This document shows positions 1 to 9,696 of a stretch of DNA of 64,000 nt, one piece after another. The notes below the pieces were generated by a model. It was not told the origin of the DNA, searched no databases, and saw nothing but the letters and a program-made list of their open reading frames with translations. The translations under genes and the position numbers were made by a program. The DNA comes from Actinomycetota bacterium (GTDB lineage: Bacteria > Actinomycetota > Actinomycetes > Streptosporangiales > Streptosporangiaceae), in NCBI GenBank assembly GCA_027313705.1, contig DAHVDE010000008.1, positions 1 through 64,000 of the forward strand, in the 5' to 3' direction. Position 1 is the stretch's first letter, and each line of letters begins with the position of its first letter.

Positions 1-139
1 CTGTGGCAGGCATGGTGAGCGCAGAGAACTTCCATCGCTCCGCCCGGATCCTGCCCGCCATCCGCAGACACACCAGGCGCATCCCCCTCATTACAACACC
101 GCAGGTCACAGCCTCACCTAAAGACTTTGCCGCATCCCT

Positions 140-594
140 GAGGGTGCACGCGACCTGCACACTCATTCCGGGGTCTTGTCCTTTCCCGAGTACAGGCCTG
201 GGGCTGAAGCCCAGGACCAGCACGGCAGCAGGGTTCCGTCGATGATGAGCCGGGCGTGCGGGTCAAGGTCGTCAGCGGTCGGCACGGTCGCTGCGAGCGC
301 TTTCTCCAGCAGCGGGCCGGTGGCTGATATCGCCCGGCTGATTGTCGGCTGGGATACGCCGAAGGACTCCGCGATTTCTGCCTGAACGTGATTGCGGCGC
401 AGATAGGAGAGTGTCACCAGCACGGAGTTGTAACGGACAGCCCGAGCAACTGACACTGGCGGACGGCTGTCTGAGCCCGCAGACCAGCAGGCCGCAACGG
501 TGACCAGCTTGACGCGGCCCCGGGCGTCCGCCAGCATGTCCGCCAGCTCGCCAGCAATCACCCTATCCGGTGCGCCAGCCGCAGTCTCGAGCAC
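140..594 (-). pseudogene. IS5-type transposase remnant, frameshifted
   Basis: The 143-residue frame reads as the N-terminal part of a DDE transposase of the IS5 / DDE_Tnp_4 kind. A helix-turn-helix segment (AEIAESFGVSQPTISRAI, about residues 72-90) is followed by the first catalytic block (LIIDGTLLPCWSW, then YSGK). The frame stops just after DKTPE near position 163. The expected continuation, GMSVQVACTL, is readable in another frame at about 140-172, so a frameshift interrupts the gene. Homology then fades and the rest of the catalytic domain is missing. The element is therefore inactive. I could not define its inverted repeats. Identification rests on motif reading; confidence is good for a transposase remnant and lower for the exact family. 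Confidence 0.75.
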
Positions 595-612
595 TAGCTC
601 CCCCGGTGCCCC

Positions 613-1142
613 GTGGCCAAAGATGTGAGGTTCATGAGGTGGTGCGCGCGCCTGGCCGTGGCTGTGGTGCTGGCAGGGTACGGGCCGTCAGCGGTGAGCA
701 CTTGGTGGGGGCGGGTGATCGAGGTGCCCGGCCTGGCGACCCTGAACACGGGCGCTGGCGGGATCGTGGTCAGCGAGGAGAATGGAGTGTGCGGCCAGGC
801 GGTGACCCTCCAGGTCGACCATTACAGCAGCGTTGACTCCATTTCCTGTACCTCGCCCGGCAATTGCCTGGTCGGCGGCTGGGCTGAGGACAACTACGAT
901 TCCCCTGATTGGGCTTACGCCGCCTCAGAGCGGAACGGGCCGGGGTACGGGGTTTCGCAGTCATCGAGCAGGACGGCGCCTGGGGCACCGCAGTCCCCCT
1001 GCCCGGCCTGGCGGCCGCAAACGCCGGAGGGTTCGCCCGAGTCGACTCGCTCTCCTGCCTCGGCTCCGGCACCTGCACCGCCGTCGGGTATTTCACCGAC
1101 CGCTCCGGCGACCACCAAGAATTCCTCACCCAGACCGGATAG
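613..1142 (+). pseudogene. Secreted repeat protein, frameshifted remnant
   Basis: Two successive frames carry the same actinobacterial repeat, in which a W-G-x-A-x-x-V/L-P-G-L/T-A stretch is followed by S-C-x-S-x-G-x-C and a G-Y or G-W segment. The first frame (from 613) begins with a hydrophobic, signal-like stretch and has VPGLATLNTG and SCTSPGNC. The next repeat (GAWGTAVPLPG, SCLGSGTCTAVGYF) lies in a different frame ending at 1142, so a frameshift falls at roughly 940-955. Such repeats occur in extracellular actinobacterial proteins of unknown function. A second fragment of the same family is at 41985-42292. It appears to be a decayed gene; a sequencing error is the alternative. Confidence 0.6.
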
Positions 1143-1200
1143 CCCCTCCGGGCCAGCTGGTGCGAGGGACACGTGCGAAGCCCCAACCGGGAAGCTCAGA

Positions 1201-2115
1201 TCAGCAAGAACAGGCGTTCGGCGGCCTTTCTTCCGTGACGGCACTACTGGGATCCATCGCGCGAGCTGTCGGCTCGCGCAGCGCCGTGCCCGGAGCGGCT
1301 CGCGGCGTAGATCCGCCGTATGACGTCTTCGATGTCCGGTTCTCCAGGCCGGTCAGGTCCGGCACCGGCTCGGCAAGGTCGACGACGAGTACTCGCTCGG
1401 CGCCGACCGTGCGGGAGAGTCCGGGGAGGTCGCCGTCATAGGCAAGCCGGCCGTGGTCGATCACCAGGATCCGGTCGCACAGCCGCTCCACATCACCCAT
1501 GTCGTGCGTGGTGAGCAGCAGGGTCGTGCCGTGCCTGCGGCGCTCGCCGACCAGGAACTCCCGCAACCGCTGCTTGGACAGGACATCCAGGCCGATGGTC
1601 GGCTCGTCCAGGATCACCAGCCGCGGTGAATGCAGCAGCGCGGCGGCCACTTCCGCGCGCATCCGCTGGCCAAGGGACAGCTGGCGGACGGGGACGGACA
1701 GGAAGTCGCCGAGCTCGAGCTGATCGACGAGTTCGGGGGTCCGACCGGTTTCCTCGGCTTTGCTGAGCGAGTGGATCGCGGCCAGGATGCGGAACGACTC
1801 GAGTACCGGCAGGTCCCACCACAGCTGCGAGCGCTGCCCGAACACGACCCCGACCTGCCGTGCCAGCCGCCGCCGGTCGGGCACCGGGCGCAGCCCGCAC
1901 GTGCGCACGCTTCCCGCGGTAGGGACCAGAATTCCGGTGAGCATCTTGATGGCGGTCGACTTCCCTGCGCCGTTCGCGCCGATATAGCCCACGGCCTCGC
2001 CGGGCTCGACCCTGACGGTGAGACCGTCGACCGCGGTGAGCAGCCGCCTGCGCCTCCCTTCGCGTACACCGAACTCGCGGGTCAGGTCCTCGGCCTCGAT
2101 GATCGCGCCGGTCAT
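1201..2115 (-). pseudogene. ABC exporter ATPase with out-of-frame C-terminus
   Basis: ATP-binding subunit of an ABC-2-type exporter of the daunorubicin-resistance kind. Walker A (GANGAGKST), the signature LSLGQRMRAEVA, Walker B (LVILDEPTIGLD) and the H-loop (LLTTHD) are intact. The reading frame is normal to VVDLAEPVPDLTG and then becomes unrelated sequence ending at 1201. The conserved family C-terminus (EPDIEDVIRRIYAASRSG) is readable in the next frame, ending at a TAG at 1244-1246. The roughly 50 residues usually found between these blocks are absent, so an out-of-frame deletion near 1345 replaced the C-terminal domain. The start at 2115 leaves a short gap after the permease gene that stops at 2112. 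The encoded NTPase core might fold, but the operon as a whole is decaying. Confidence 0.72.
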
Positions 2116-2978
2116 CCGCCACCTCCCTGGTAATGACGCAGTCCCCAGCGCCAGCACATCAGCCCCATGAGCCATGCCCACGCCGCGGCGGCAGGGGCGC
2201 ACCAGCCGAGCCAGGCCGGCAGCCAGTCCGGACCTGGCAGGCCCAGCAGCGTGACCGTCGGCAGGTAGGCGGTGAAGGCCATCGGAAAGAAGAACCCGAA
2301 CACGAGCTTGAGCGGCCGTGACCAGACTGAGGCGGGCTGGCTGGCGGCGTAGCGTCCGCCGTACACGAAGGCGTTAGTCATCTCCGCCCCGTCGAGCAAG
2401 AAGAACTGCAGACCGGCCGCCCACACGAACAGCCCCGCGAACATGGCGTATCCGCTGACCACCCCGAGCGGCAGCAACACCACCGCGCGCAGACCCCAGT
2501 GCACGCCAGCGGTGGCCAGCCCGGCGGCCAGCGCGGCGGCGCCGACCGCTGCCCTGGCCAGCCGGCGCAGCGAGATGTCGCTGGTGATCAGCTGCAGCAA
2601 GATGGGCTGCGGCCGCAGGTAGAAAGCGTCAAGAGTGCCCGCCCGCAGGAAGTCCGGCAAATTGTCAAGATGGCCGAAGGATAGTTCGGCCAGGGAAAAG
2701 GACAGGTCGGCCATGCCGAAGACAAGCAGGATCTGATTGAAACGCATGCCACCCAGGGCGGATACGTTGCTGAAGATGACCCAGACCTCGGCGAGCTCGA
2801 CTAGGCCGACCAGCAAAGAGCCGCCCAGGTCGAGCGCGAAGCTGGTCCGGTAGGCGCGCTGCGAGCGTGCCCGCGAGCCGAGGACGGCACGGTATGGCCG
2901 CAGCTTCTGGCCGAGCCTGGTGGTGACGGCCGGAATGGCGTCAGCCGCCCCGGTGTCCCACGTTCGCGTGTCAGCCAC
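2112..2978 (-). CDS. ABC-2 family exporter permease
   Basis: Integral membrane subunit of the same exporter, resembling the ABC-2 family (DUF990-like) permeases that pair with daunorubicin-type ATPases. About six hydrophobic segments are visible (for example LGGSLLVGLVELAEVWVIF, AGLFVWAAGLQFFLL and LVFGFFFPMAFTAYL). The family motif around DNLPDFLRAGTLDAFYLRP precedes the central membrane segments. A GTG at 2978 is preferred because GGAGATTCAAG lies just upstream and it overlaps the stop of the preceding permease (2971). This subunit looks intact at about 288 residues, but its partner permease and ATPase both carry lesions. The substrate cannot be told from sequence. Confidence 0.75.
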   Translation of the reverse strand: MADTRTWDTGAADAIPAVTTRLGQKLRPYRAVLGSRARSQRAYRTSFALDLGGSLLVGLVELAEVWVIFSNVSALGGMRFNQILLVFGMADLSFSLAELSFGHLDNLPDFLRAGTLDAFYLRPQPILLQLITSDISLRRLARAAVGAAALAAGLATAGVHWGLRAVVLLPLGVVSGYAMFAGLFVWAAGLQFFLLDGAEMTNAFVYGGRYAASQPASVWSRPLKLVFGFFFPMAFTAYLPTVTLLGLPGPDWLPAWLGWCAPAAAAWAWLMGLMCWRWGLRHYQGGGG

Positions 2979-3661
2979 CTTGAATCTCCAGCCGCCGACG
3001 GCCCGCACGGGTGAGCAACTGGCCTATGACTACCACCCCGGCCATCCATGCCAGCTGCGCCAGCACCAGCCCGGCGGCATGTGCGGCGCCACCAATGCCG
3101 GAAAGGACGTCTATCGCGTACATCATGATGGAGGGAAATGGCGTGGCCGCCGCGACGATGCGCAGCCACTGCGGAAACAGCGCGATCGGCACATACAGCC
3201 CGCCAAGGAAGCCGGAGGCGAGCATATAGAATATCTGCAGCCCGCGCGTCTCCACCAGCCAGAACCCGGCCACTGCGACCAGGTACACCGTCGCCGCCGA
3301 GATGACGATGCCCGCGACCAGGCTCACCGCTCCCAGCAGGTAAAACACCGGGGATGTCGGCAGCGTGATGCCCGACCGCCACCTGGCCATCCCGCACCCG
3401 CAGGGCCAAGTCGGTGCGGCCAGTCAAATTGACCGAGCCGAGCAGCCCCTGAGATAGCCAGATGTACATGCTCATCGAGGCGGTGTCATAGCCGTCAAGC
3501 TGGCCCCCCGCGGCCCGGACGGTAGCGAACAGGATCGCCACCTTCAGCAGCCCGAAAGTCAGGTTGGCAACCAGGCCGCCAATCGCGGCCAGCCGGTACG
3601 CGGACTGGCGCCGGAAGCCGGCCACCAGAAGCCGCCAGTACACCCTGGCCGTCGCGCGCAT
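2971..3661 (-). pseudogene. ABC-2 exporter permease, frameshifted
   Basis: First gene of the broken exporter operon. The N-terminal half (from ATG 3661: YWRLLVAGFRRQSAYRLAAIGG to LTGRTDLALRVRDGQVAV) is in one frame. The C-terminal half (ITLPTSPVFYLLGAVSLVAG to the stop at 2971) is in another, with the switch near 3385. Intact relatives have extra residues at the junction, so a small out-of-frame deletion is likelier than a simple base error. Together with the ATPase lesion this points to an exporter that no longer works. Confidence 0.7.
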
Positions 3662-3942
3662 AGAACCCGGAACCCTACTGCCGGGCCAAGCAAAACCAGA
3701 AACGAATATCAGCGGACCGCGATCCAGTGCAGCACCCAAAACCTTGACCGGGCAAAGGCGCAACCGGTGACGGCAGGCCGGGCGGGCAGCGACCAGGTCT
3801 CTGGATCAGCCGTTGCGGTCACGAGCGACGCTCCAGTGCCGGCGCTAGGTGCCCGGCTGTTGACATCCATGCCCCCACGGAGGTGTAGTGACAGGACCGG
3901 CAGCCGCGCGGCGTGGCGGTCAAGAGGGCTTGAGGAGCGCTT
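3662..3942. other. Intergenic region between divergent ABC operon and lectin gene
   Basis: No convincing gene. It should contain the divergent promoters for the leftward ABC operon and the rightward lectin gene. A clear ribosome binding site (TGAGGAGCGCTT) precedes GTG 3943. I could not assign -35/-10 boxes with confidence. Confidence 0.4.
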
Positions 3943-5700
3943 GTGAGAATCAGGCGGTTAGCTGGTGTGCTGATAACGGCAGCGTCCTTTGCGGCGGCGG
4001 GGGTCAGTGCCGGGGCGGCTTCGGCTGCCACGCAGCCACCCGCCAGGACGAAGGCGCAGTGGCAGGCGGACATAGCCCGCGTCCTGGAGCCGGGTACAGG
4101 CTGCTACCGGGCGTCGTATCCACTGCTGCGGTGGCAAGCCGCCAGGTGCGTGAAGGCGCCGAAGGTTCCCCTGCGGCCGGCGCCGGTCCCGCGGTCGGCT
4201 CCTCATGCCGGACGGGCGATCGTGGGCGACGGCGGTGACTACTCGGCCCAGGTATCGGGACTGATCACGCAGGCCACCGGAACCTTCGCCGATGTGAGTT
4301 CGGGTATTACCGAGCAGGGTTACGTGAATGGCGCCGGGTCGAAGACGGCTAACGCCTTCACGCTTCAGCTCAACAGCCAGTTCTTCGCCGGGTCCCCGGC
4401 GTGCGACGGGAGCAGCAACCCGGCCGGCTGCCGGGCCTGGCAGCAGTTCGCGTACGCCTACCAGGGATGCACCTCCGGCGTCAGCTGCATTTTCATGCAG
4501 TACTGGCTGATCGGCTATGACGCTGGCTGCCCGTCCGGCTGGACCGCCTACTCTGGCGGCGACTGCTATGTAAGCAGCAGCGCCACCGAGGTGAGCGCCC
4601 TGACCGCGAACGAGCTTGGCAGCGTTCAGCTGACAGGCAGCGCCCAGTACGGCTACGACGACGGCGTGCTGATGTCAGTCGCTTCAGGTACGGCAGCCTC
4701 GGTGACGGAAAGCGACAGCGAAGTCGGCCTGGCCGCGCACTGGAATACGACTGAATGGGGCGTGTACGGCGACGGCAACGGCAGCGAGGCTTTCTTCGGC
4801 TCCGGCACGACGCTTGAGGCGCAGACGACCCTGACCGCGACCGGCTCGGCGGCGCCCTCGTGCGTCGAGGAAGGCTTCACCGGCGAGACGAACAACCTGA
4901 GCCTGACCAGCACGCCGCCGCTGGGCACCCAGGCATCCCCGACGATGGCCTCCCGGCAGACCGACGGCACCGCCGGAGCGGCGAGCTGCGCGGTCGCCGC
5001 CGGCCAGCCCGACACTCTGCTGCCCGGACAGGAACTGGTGGCCGGGCATTCACTGACCAACCAGGACCTGTCACTGGTGATGGGCACCGACGGCAACGTC
5101 GTGATGGAGAACGAAGGCCATGCGGTGTGGGCTAACGGCCAGACCGGCCACTCCGGCGCTTACCTCATCATGCAAACCGACGGCAACCTGGTCGAGTACT
5201 ACGACGGCTCAGCCATCTGGTCAAGCGGTACCTCGAGCCACGACGGCGCCTATGCGACCCTGACCAGCACTGCGGGCTTTGAGGTGGTCAGCAACGGTTC
5301 CCGGCTGTGGGGCACGGGAGTGCCAAGCACCGTGTTCACCAACCCAGAGACCTCGACTCCCGACGTGCTATGGCCAGGACAGTACCTCGGCGCACCCGGC
5401 CAGGAGATGCTCTCCGCCAACTCTCGCTACTCTCTGTATGAGTACGAGGGCTGGCTGGAGGAGTACCTCAACGGCACTCAGACCCTAGTCTGGTACTCGG
5501 GAAGTTATTGCTCGGGCACCTCCTCCACCGACATGCAGACCGACGGCAACCTGGTGACCTATTGCAACGGCGTCGCCACCTGGTCAACCGGAACTGGTGG
5601 CCACCCGTCGTCCTATGGCATCTGGCTGCACCTGCAAACTGACGGCAACGTCGTCCTCTACAGCAACTACGGCACGGTGTACTGGCAAAACGGTAAGTAA
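3943..5700 (+). CDS. Secreted protein with C-terminal bulb-type lectin repeats
   Basis: A 585-residue exported protein. GTG 3943 follows a strong GAGGAG site and opens a signal peptide (RIRR, hydrophobic core, cleavage near GAASAATQ). Residues about 90-330 form a domain I do not recognise, rich in Ser/Thr/Gly with Cys pairs (CDGSSNPAGC, CTSGVSC). The C-terminal half (about 355-585) has two B-lectin modules with the mannose-binding-type signature Q/G-T-D-G-N-x-V/L repeated four times (MGTDGNVVMEN, MQTDGNLVEYY, MQTDGNLVTYC, LQTDGNVVLYS). B-lectins bind mannose-like glycans, and in actinomycetes they serve as bacteriocin or glycan-binding modules. No transmembrane anchor or LPXTG is present, so it is probably released. 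The enzymatic role of the N-terminal region, if any, is unknown. Confidence 0.85.
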   Translation: MRIRRLAGVLITAASFAAAGVSAGAASAATQPPARTKAQWQADIARVLEPGTGCYRASYPLLRWQAARCVKAPKVPLRPAPVPRSAPHAGRAIVGDGGDYSAQVSGLITQATGTFADVSSGITEQGYVNGAGSKTANAFTLQLNSQFFAGSPACDGSSNPAGCRAWQQFAYAYQGCTSGVSCIFMQYWLIGYDAGCPSGWTAYSGGDCYVSSSATEVSALTANELGSVQLTGSAQYGYDDGVLMSVASGTAASVTESDSEVGLAAHWNTTEWGVYGDGNGSEAFFGSGTTLEAQTTLTATGSAAPSCVEEGFTGETNNLSLTSTPPLGTQASPTMASRQTDGTAGAASCAVAAGQPDTLLPGQELVAGHSLTNQDLSLVMGTDGNVVMENEGHAVWANGQTGHSGAYLIMQTDGNLVEYYDGSAIWSSGTSSHDGAYATLTSTAGFEVVSNGSRLWGTGVPSTVFTNPETSTPDVLWPGQYLGAPGQEMLSANSRYSLYEYEGWLEEYLNGTQTLVWYSGSYCSGTSSTDMQTDGNLVTYCNGVATWSTGTGGHPSSYGIWLHLQTDGNVVLYSNYGTVYWQNGK

Positions 5701-5759
5701 CCGCTCCTAGCGCGCCGTTAACCTGACCGAGGTCACCTGGACCGCGGCGCGGTGCCGAC

Positions 5760-6170
5760 TCAGGAGGATGGCGGCGCGGCGAAGACTTCGATGTCGCAAC
5801 GGGCTGTGCCGCTGCGGGCGATGCGGGCGTCGGCGGTGACCAAGGAAACGCCAAGGAGTTCCGCCAAGGCGACATACTGAGCGTCATAGGCGGACAAGCT
5901 GGCGTGCAGCTTTTTGATGCGGGGCCACAAAGGCAGCACGTCGTGCCGCTCCAGCGGGAACGCGCGGAAGTTGGCGGCCGCCGCGTCGGCTTCTCGTTCG
6001 GTGATCTTGCCGCCTCGCCTGAGCCCGAGCAGCGCCGAGACGACTTCCCCGTCCAGTACGTACGGCGCGTACAAGACCTGCGATCGGCCCAGCCGCGTCG
6101 CGATGGACTCTCCCGCCTCCGTCTTCGCGGCGAGCAATTCGACCATGGCTGAGCAATCCACGACCGTCAA
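5760..6170 (-). CDS. vapC: VapC-type PIN-domain toxin
   Basis: A 136-residue PIN-domain ribonuclease, normal length for VapC. Acidic metal-binding residues are in place: Asp in VVDCSAMVEL near the N-terminus, Glu in LDGEVVSALL, Asp in SAYDAQYVALAE and Asp in LVTADARIAR. VapC toxins cleave specific tRNA or rRNA sites and are held inactive by the cognate antitoxin. The start codon overlaps the stop of the upstream antitoxin gene by 4 bases, typical of translational coupling. The pair sits between two secreted-protein genes. The RNA target cannot be predicted from this sequence. Confidence 0.9.
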   Translation of the reverse strand: MTVVDCSAMVELLAAKTEAGESIATRLGRSQVLYAPYVLDGEVVSALLGLRRGGKITEREADAAAANFRAFPLERHDVLPLWPRIKKLHASLSAYDAQYVALAELLGVSLVTADARIARSGTARCDIEVFAAPPSS

Positions 6171-6397
6171 CGCCGGGCACTGCCCTCGTCGATGGCCGAG
6201 AGGATGTCAGCGGTGCTGATGCTGGCGGTCGCGTCCCTCCTGGCTCGCTCGACGGCCTCGGCTACGGTAGGCCTTGCGGCTTCCCTCTCGATCAGGCCGC
6301 GGAGATATGCCTGCAGGGACTGGCCAGCCCGCGCGGCGCGGATCTTCATCGTCCGTACGGCGTCGTCGGAGACATCCCTGATTGTAAGCGCGGTCAT
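6167..6397 (-). CDS. vapB: VapB/FitA-type antitoxin
   Basis: A 76-residue protein with an N-terminal ribbon-helix-helix-like DNA-binding segment (MTALTIRDVSDDAVRTMKIRAARAGQSLQAYLRGLIEREA), the FitA-like Arc fold, followed by a C-terminal tail that would wrap the PIN toxin. The start at 6397 is chosen because the conserved domain begins there; an upstream ATG at 6436 adds 13 unconserved residues. It is the first gene of a two-gene operon with the toxin and probably represses its own promoter in 6398-6480. Confidence 0.88.
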   Translation of the reverse strand: MTALTIRDVSDDAVRTMKIRAARAGQSLQAYLRGLIEREAARPTVAEAVERARRDATASISTADILSAIDEGSARR

Positions 6398-6436
6398 GAA
6401 GCTATCGTAGCAGCGCTGAAAGCATAATGCATTCAC

Positions 6437-6716
6437 TCCTGCGCCGGGAACCCGCCGGTCATGCGAACGCCAGTCTGAGGCGCACCGCGGACAGGAGAAT
6501 TAATCTCGGTCTCTGTCAGGGGATCGCACGATAGGCTTCATGCACCATTTCCGGCGGGCTTGGCCTGAGCGGGATGTCAGCGCTCACGACCCTGGCCCTG
6601 CGCGTACTTAACTGAAATTTTATTACACGACAAGCTATTGGACCTATTGGCTCTTGTAGGACTAGAATAATTAGCCAAGGGCCTGGAGTGCTTCTTGTAA
6701 CAGAGGTTGGCTAGCG
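6437..6716. other. AT-richer intergenic region
   Basis: No gene seen. The stretch 6605-6700 is clearly AT-richer than its surroundings and should hold the promoter of the following secreted-protein gene. A short direct repeat (CTATTGG) occurs twice near 6630-6650. Confidence 0.35.
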
Positions 6717-8057
6717 ATGAAGAAAGACCTGCACAGGCCCGTGCTCATGGGCCTGGCCATCGCGACATCGCTCATTTCCGCTCTCGCGGCAGCCAGCGAT
6801 CCGGCCCATGCAGCCAGCAACACTCCCGTCCCGGCCGCGCCGTCGAACCTGGGCGCGCAGGCTGCCGGCACCACGTCCATTCAGCTGACCTGGGTAAACA
6901 ACGCCGGTAACCAGTCCGGGGTCGTGATCAGCCTCGACGGCGAACAGTCGGTGAACGTACCTGGGACCACAGTCAGCTCCTACACCTGGAGCGGGCTGTC
7001 TCCGAACACTCGGTACTGGTTCTACGTCGCGTCGAAGATCTATGGCACCCCCGGCGATCCGACCGGCTATGGCAACACGCAGTCCGCGTGGGTCGGCCCG
7101 GTATACGCGACCACGGGCGGCACGCCGCCGTCAACATCACCCGCCCCGCAGCCATCGACATCACCCGCACCGCAGTCGCCGACAGTGGGTTCTGGGGTGC
7201 CGGCGACACTGCCGGCCAAGCCTTCGCCGACGTTTGTCTGCGTCACCGGACCAGGCGGCAGCTGCCTGCAGCCCGGAGCGGGACTGAAGGTACCGAAGAC
7301 CTGGAACTACACGCCGCCCGGCTGGCTTACATCACCAATCACCGGCGGCTGCTTCGCCGAGCTCACCGGCCTGGATGGTATCGAATTGTTTGAGCTAATC
7401 GAGCAAATCGGCGGCGCCATCCAGTTCGACGAATCTAACGGCAATTTCTTCGTCCGGCTGGCCAAAGGACTAGTAGATAGCTGTTCCCAGCTCACCTACG
7501 ACCTAGTCACCGGCAAGCCGATTCCGCAGAACCTGGACTTCACCCGGGGCACGGCCCCGCAGAACGGGACCGTGCTGGCCAGTTCGACCAGGCCAGCCAG
7601 CCCGGCGGCCGCACCTGGCCTGTTCCGGCCGGTGCCCAAGTCGCAACTGACCTCGATGGAGAACCTGCCGTTCCTGCGCCAGCGCTTCGGCTACGCCGTC
7701 GCCGAGGTCGGGGCAGTGGCGGCGCTCAGCCAGAATGACCCGGCCGGATGGGGCGCGGCCAGGCAGCGAAGCGTGGTGTGCCGACCGCGGCAAGGCGGTT
7801 ACCGCTGCGCCTGGAGTTACCGGCTGAATGGCGCCCCCCACGCCGGTTACGTCCTCGTGGAGGTGACGGCTGGCAATTACCGCCTCGGCAAGGTCGCCCA
7901 GACCGCACCCGCGCACCGAGCCCTCGGGCTCAGCCCTCTCGGGTACATCTCGATCGCCGAGGCGGTGGTCCTCGTGGCCATCGTCGTCGCACTTCTTCGC
8001 AGGCGACGCCGGGCGGGCGAAGACACAGCCCGCTATCGATCACCTCGCTCGGGATAG
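6717..8057 (+). CDS. Exported Fn3-domain protein with C-terminal membrane anchor
   Basis: A 446-residue protein with a signal peptide ([20 protein letters not shown], cleavage near AHAASNT). A fibronectin type III domain follows at about residues 40-135 ([21 protein letters not shown] to [12 protein letters not shown]), then a Pro/Ser/Thr linker with STSPAPQP repeats. The middle region has paired Cys residues ([14 protein letters not shown]...CSQL). Near residues 416-432 is a single transmembrane helix ([18 protein letters not shown]) followed by an Arg-rich cytoplasmic stop-transfer. The likely topology is an extracellular domain anchored in the membrane. Its 3' end overlaps the convergent leuB-like gene by 18 bases. 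The function is unknown; adhesion or cell-surface interaction is plausible only by domain type. Confidence 0.8.
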   Translation: MKKDLHRPVLMGLAIATSLISALAAASDPAHAASNTPVPAAPSNLGAQAAGTTSIQLTWVNNAGNQSGVVISLDGEQSVNVPGTTVSSYTWSGLSPNTRYWFYVASKIYGTPGDPTGYGNTQSAWVGPVYATTGGTPPSTSPAPQPSTSPAPQSPTVGSGVPATLPAKPSPTFVCVTGPGGSCLQPGAGLKVPKTWNYTPPGWLTSPITGGCFAELTGLDGIELFELIEQIGGAIQFDESNGNFFVRLAKGLVDSCSQLTYDLVTGKPIPQNLDFTRGTAPQNGTVLASSTRPASPAAAPGLFRPVPKSQLTSMENLPFLRQRFGYAVAEVGAVAALSQNDPAGWGAARQRSVVCRPRQGGYRCAWSYRLNGAPHAGYVLVEVTAGNYRLGKVAQTAPAHRALGLSPLGYISIAEAVVLVAIVVALLRRRRRAGEDTARYRSPRSG

Positions 8058-9080
8058 CTCGGCTGACAGGGCAGCTGCCCAGGCGCCGGTCGACGTGGCG
8101 CCGCCCTCGGCGAGCACGGTGTCTACTGCCGAGTCCAGGTCCGCGGCGGCCATCGTCTCGCCAAGGTGATCAAGCATCAGGCTGGCCGACAGAACCGCGC
8201 CCGCCGGATTCGCCTGGCCCGTGCCTGCGATGTCCGGTGCCGATCCGTGCACAGGCTCGAAGATCGACGGACCGCTTTTGTCCGGGTTCAGGTTGCCGCT
8301 GGCCGACAAGCCGAGCCCGCCGGTCAGCGCCGCCGCCAAGTCAGTGAGAATGTCACCGAACAAGTTGTCAGTGACGATCACGTCGAACCTTGCCGGGTCG
8401 CTTACCAGGTACAGGCAGGCCGCGTCCACGTGAGCGTAGTCGAGCTGCACGCCGGTCTCTGCGGCGACTTCCTCGGCGACTCGCATCCACAGGCTGCCCG
8501 CGTTGACCAGCACGTTGGTCTTGTGAACCAGTGTCAGCCTGCCGCTGCGCCTGGCCGCAAGCGCCGCCGCGTAGCGAACGCATCGCTCGACGCCGGCTCG
8601 CGTGTTCAGTGACTCCTCGGTGGCGGTCTCGAACGCCTTGCCCTTGTGGACGATGCCACCCGCCCCGGCATAAAGACCCTCAGTGTTTTCCCGTATGACG
8701 ACAGCATTAAGGCCGCTGCCGCCATACGGGCTGGCCACGCCGGGCCGGAGCCTGGCCGGCCGCAGGTTGACGTACAGGTCAAGCTCGAACCGCAACCGCA
8801 GCAGCAGTCCTCGTTCGAGCACGCCGGGCGGCACGCCGGGACTGCCGACCGCGCCAAGCAGCACGGCATCGGCCTTCCTGAGATCGGCGAGGATTTCTCC
8901 GGGCAGGACCTCGCCGGTGCGCAGGTAGTAGCCGGAACCGAGCGGGCAGTCGCTCCAGCCGACCGTGAACCCGTGCTTGCGCCCGGCCTGGTCCACTAGA
9001 TCCCTGGCGACTGCGGTGACCTCTGGGCCGATGCCGTCGCCTGGGAGGTGCGCGACGGTGTATGAGCGCTCGCTGTCCAT
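8040..9080 (-). CDS. leuB: 3-isopropylmalate dehydrogenase-like enzyme (LeuB)
   Basis: A 346-residue NAD-dependent beta-decarboxylating dehydrogenase. It has the family N-terminus ([13 protein letters not shown]), the substrate-binding RxxxR-type segment ([16 protein letters not shown]), ENTEGLYAG, the Lys/Tyr catalytic region (LVHKTNVL) and the cofactor signature ([26 protein letters not shown]). It oxidises and decarboxylates a 2-alkyl-3-hydroxysuccinate to the chain-extended 2-oxo acid. ATG 9080 is chosen because homology begins just after it, and it leaves one base after the leuD stop. It is third in a leuC-leuD-leuB operon facing a 12-gene biosynthetic operon that begins with leuA. It could serve leucine synthesis, but context suggests a pathway-specific 2-oxo-acid elongation set. 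Confidence 0.88.
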   Translation of the reverse strand: MDSERSYTVAHLPGDGIGPEVTAVARDLVDQAGRKHGFTVGWSDCPLGSGYYLRTGEVLPGEILADLRKADAVLLGAVGSPGVPPGVLERGLLLRLRFELDLYVNLRPARLRPGVASPYGGSGLNAVVIRENTEGLYAGAGGIVHKGKAFETATEESLNTRAGVERCVRYAAALAARRSGRLTLVHKTNVLVNAGSLWMRVAEEVAAETGVQLDYAHVDAACLYLVSDPARFDVIVTDNLFGDILTDLAAALTGGLGLSASGNLNPDKSGPSIFEPVHGSAPDIAGTGQANPAGAVLSASLMLDHLGETMAAADLDSAVDTVLAEGGATSTGAWAAALSAELSRAR

Positions 9081-9081
9081 G

Positions 9082-9696
9082 TCAGGCGCTCGCAGGTGCG
9101 AAGGGCCGGGTTCGGGGCAGCCAGGCCGGCCTGCGCTGCTCGAAGTCGGCGATGGCGGCCGCGTGCCGCAGCGTGGTGCCGATGTCGTCGAGTCCTTCAA
9201 GCAGCCGCCAGCGGGCGTAATCGGGCAGCGCGAAAGGGAAGCTGAGCCCGGCGGCAGGGACGGCGACGGTGCGCTCGCTGACGTCGAGCACGACCTCGGT
9301 GCCGGGATCGGCCGCTAGCGCCGAGCTGAGTCCGGCCGTGACCGCCTCGTCCGCCTGGGCGGTAAGCAGTCCCGCGCCGATGCTGTTGCCTCGGAAGATG
9401 TCGGCGAAGCTGGGCGCGATCACCGCCTCGAAGCCGAAGTCCTGCAACGCCCAGACGGCATGCTCGCGCGAGGAGCCGCAGCCGAAGTTGGCGCCGGCGA
9501 TCAGGATCTTGGCCTCGCCGGCACCTGGCTGGTTGAGCACGAAGGCCGGGTCGGCCCGCCAGGCGATGAACAAGCCGGGGCCGAATCCGGTCCGCTCCAC
9601 GCGCTTCAGCCATGCGGCGGGGATGATCTGATCGGTGTCGATGTTCGGGCGGTCAAGCACGACCGCCCGGCCCTGGACTCGCGTCACCGCGCGCAT
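9082..9696 (-). CDS. leuD: 3-isopropylmalate dehydratase small subunit (LeuD)
   Basis: A 204-residue swivel subunit of an aconitase-family isomerase. It has [11 protein letters not shown] near the N-terminus, the [17 protein letters not shown] signature and [10 protein letters not shown], all typical of LeuD. With the LeuC subunit it isomerises 2-alkylmalate to 3-alkylmalate. ATG 9696 directly abuts the stop of the upstream leuC, indicating coupled translation and a matched heterodimer. The length is normal for the family. Confidence 0.92.
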   Translation of the reverse strand: MRAVTRVQGRAVVLDRPNIDTDQIIPAAWLKRVERTGFGPGLFIAWRADPAFVLNQPGAGEAKILIAGANFGCGSSREHAVWALQDFGFEAVIAPSFADIFRGNSIGAGLLTAQADEAVTAGLSSALAADPGTEVVLDVSERTVAVPAAGLSFPFALPDYARWRLLEGLDDIGTTLRHAAAIADFEQRRPAWLPRTRPFAPASA

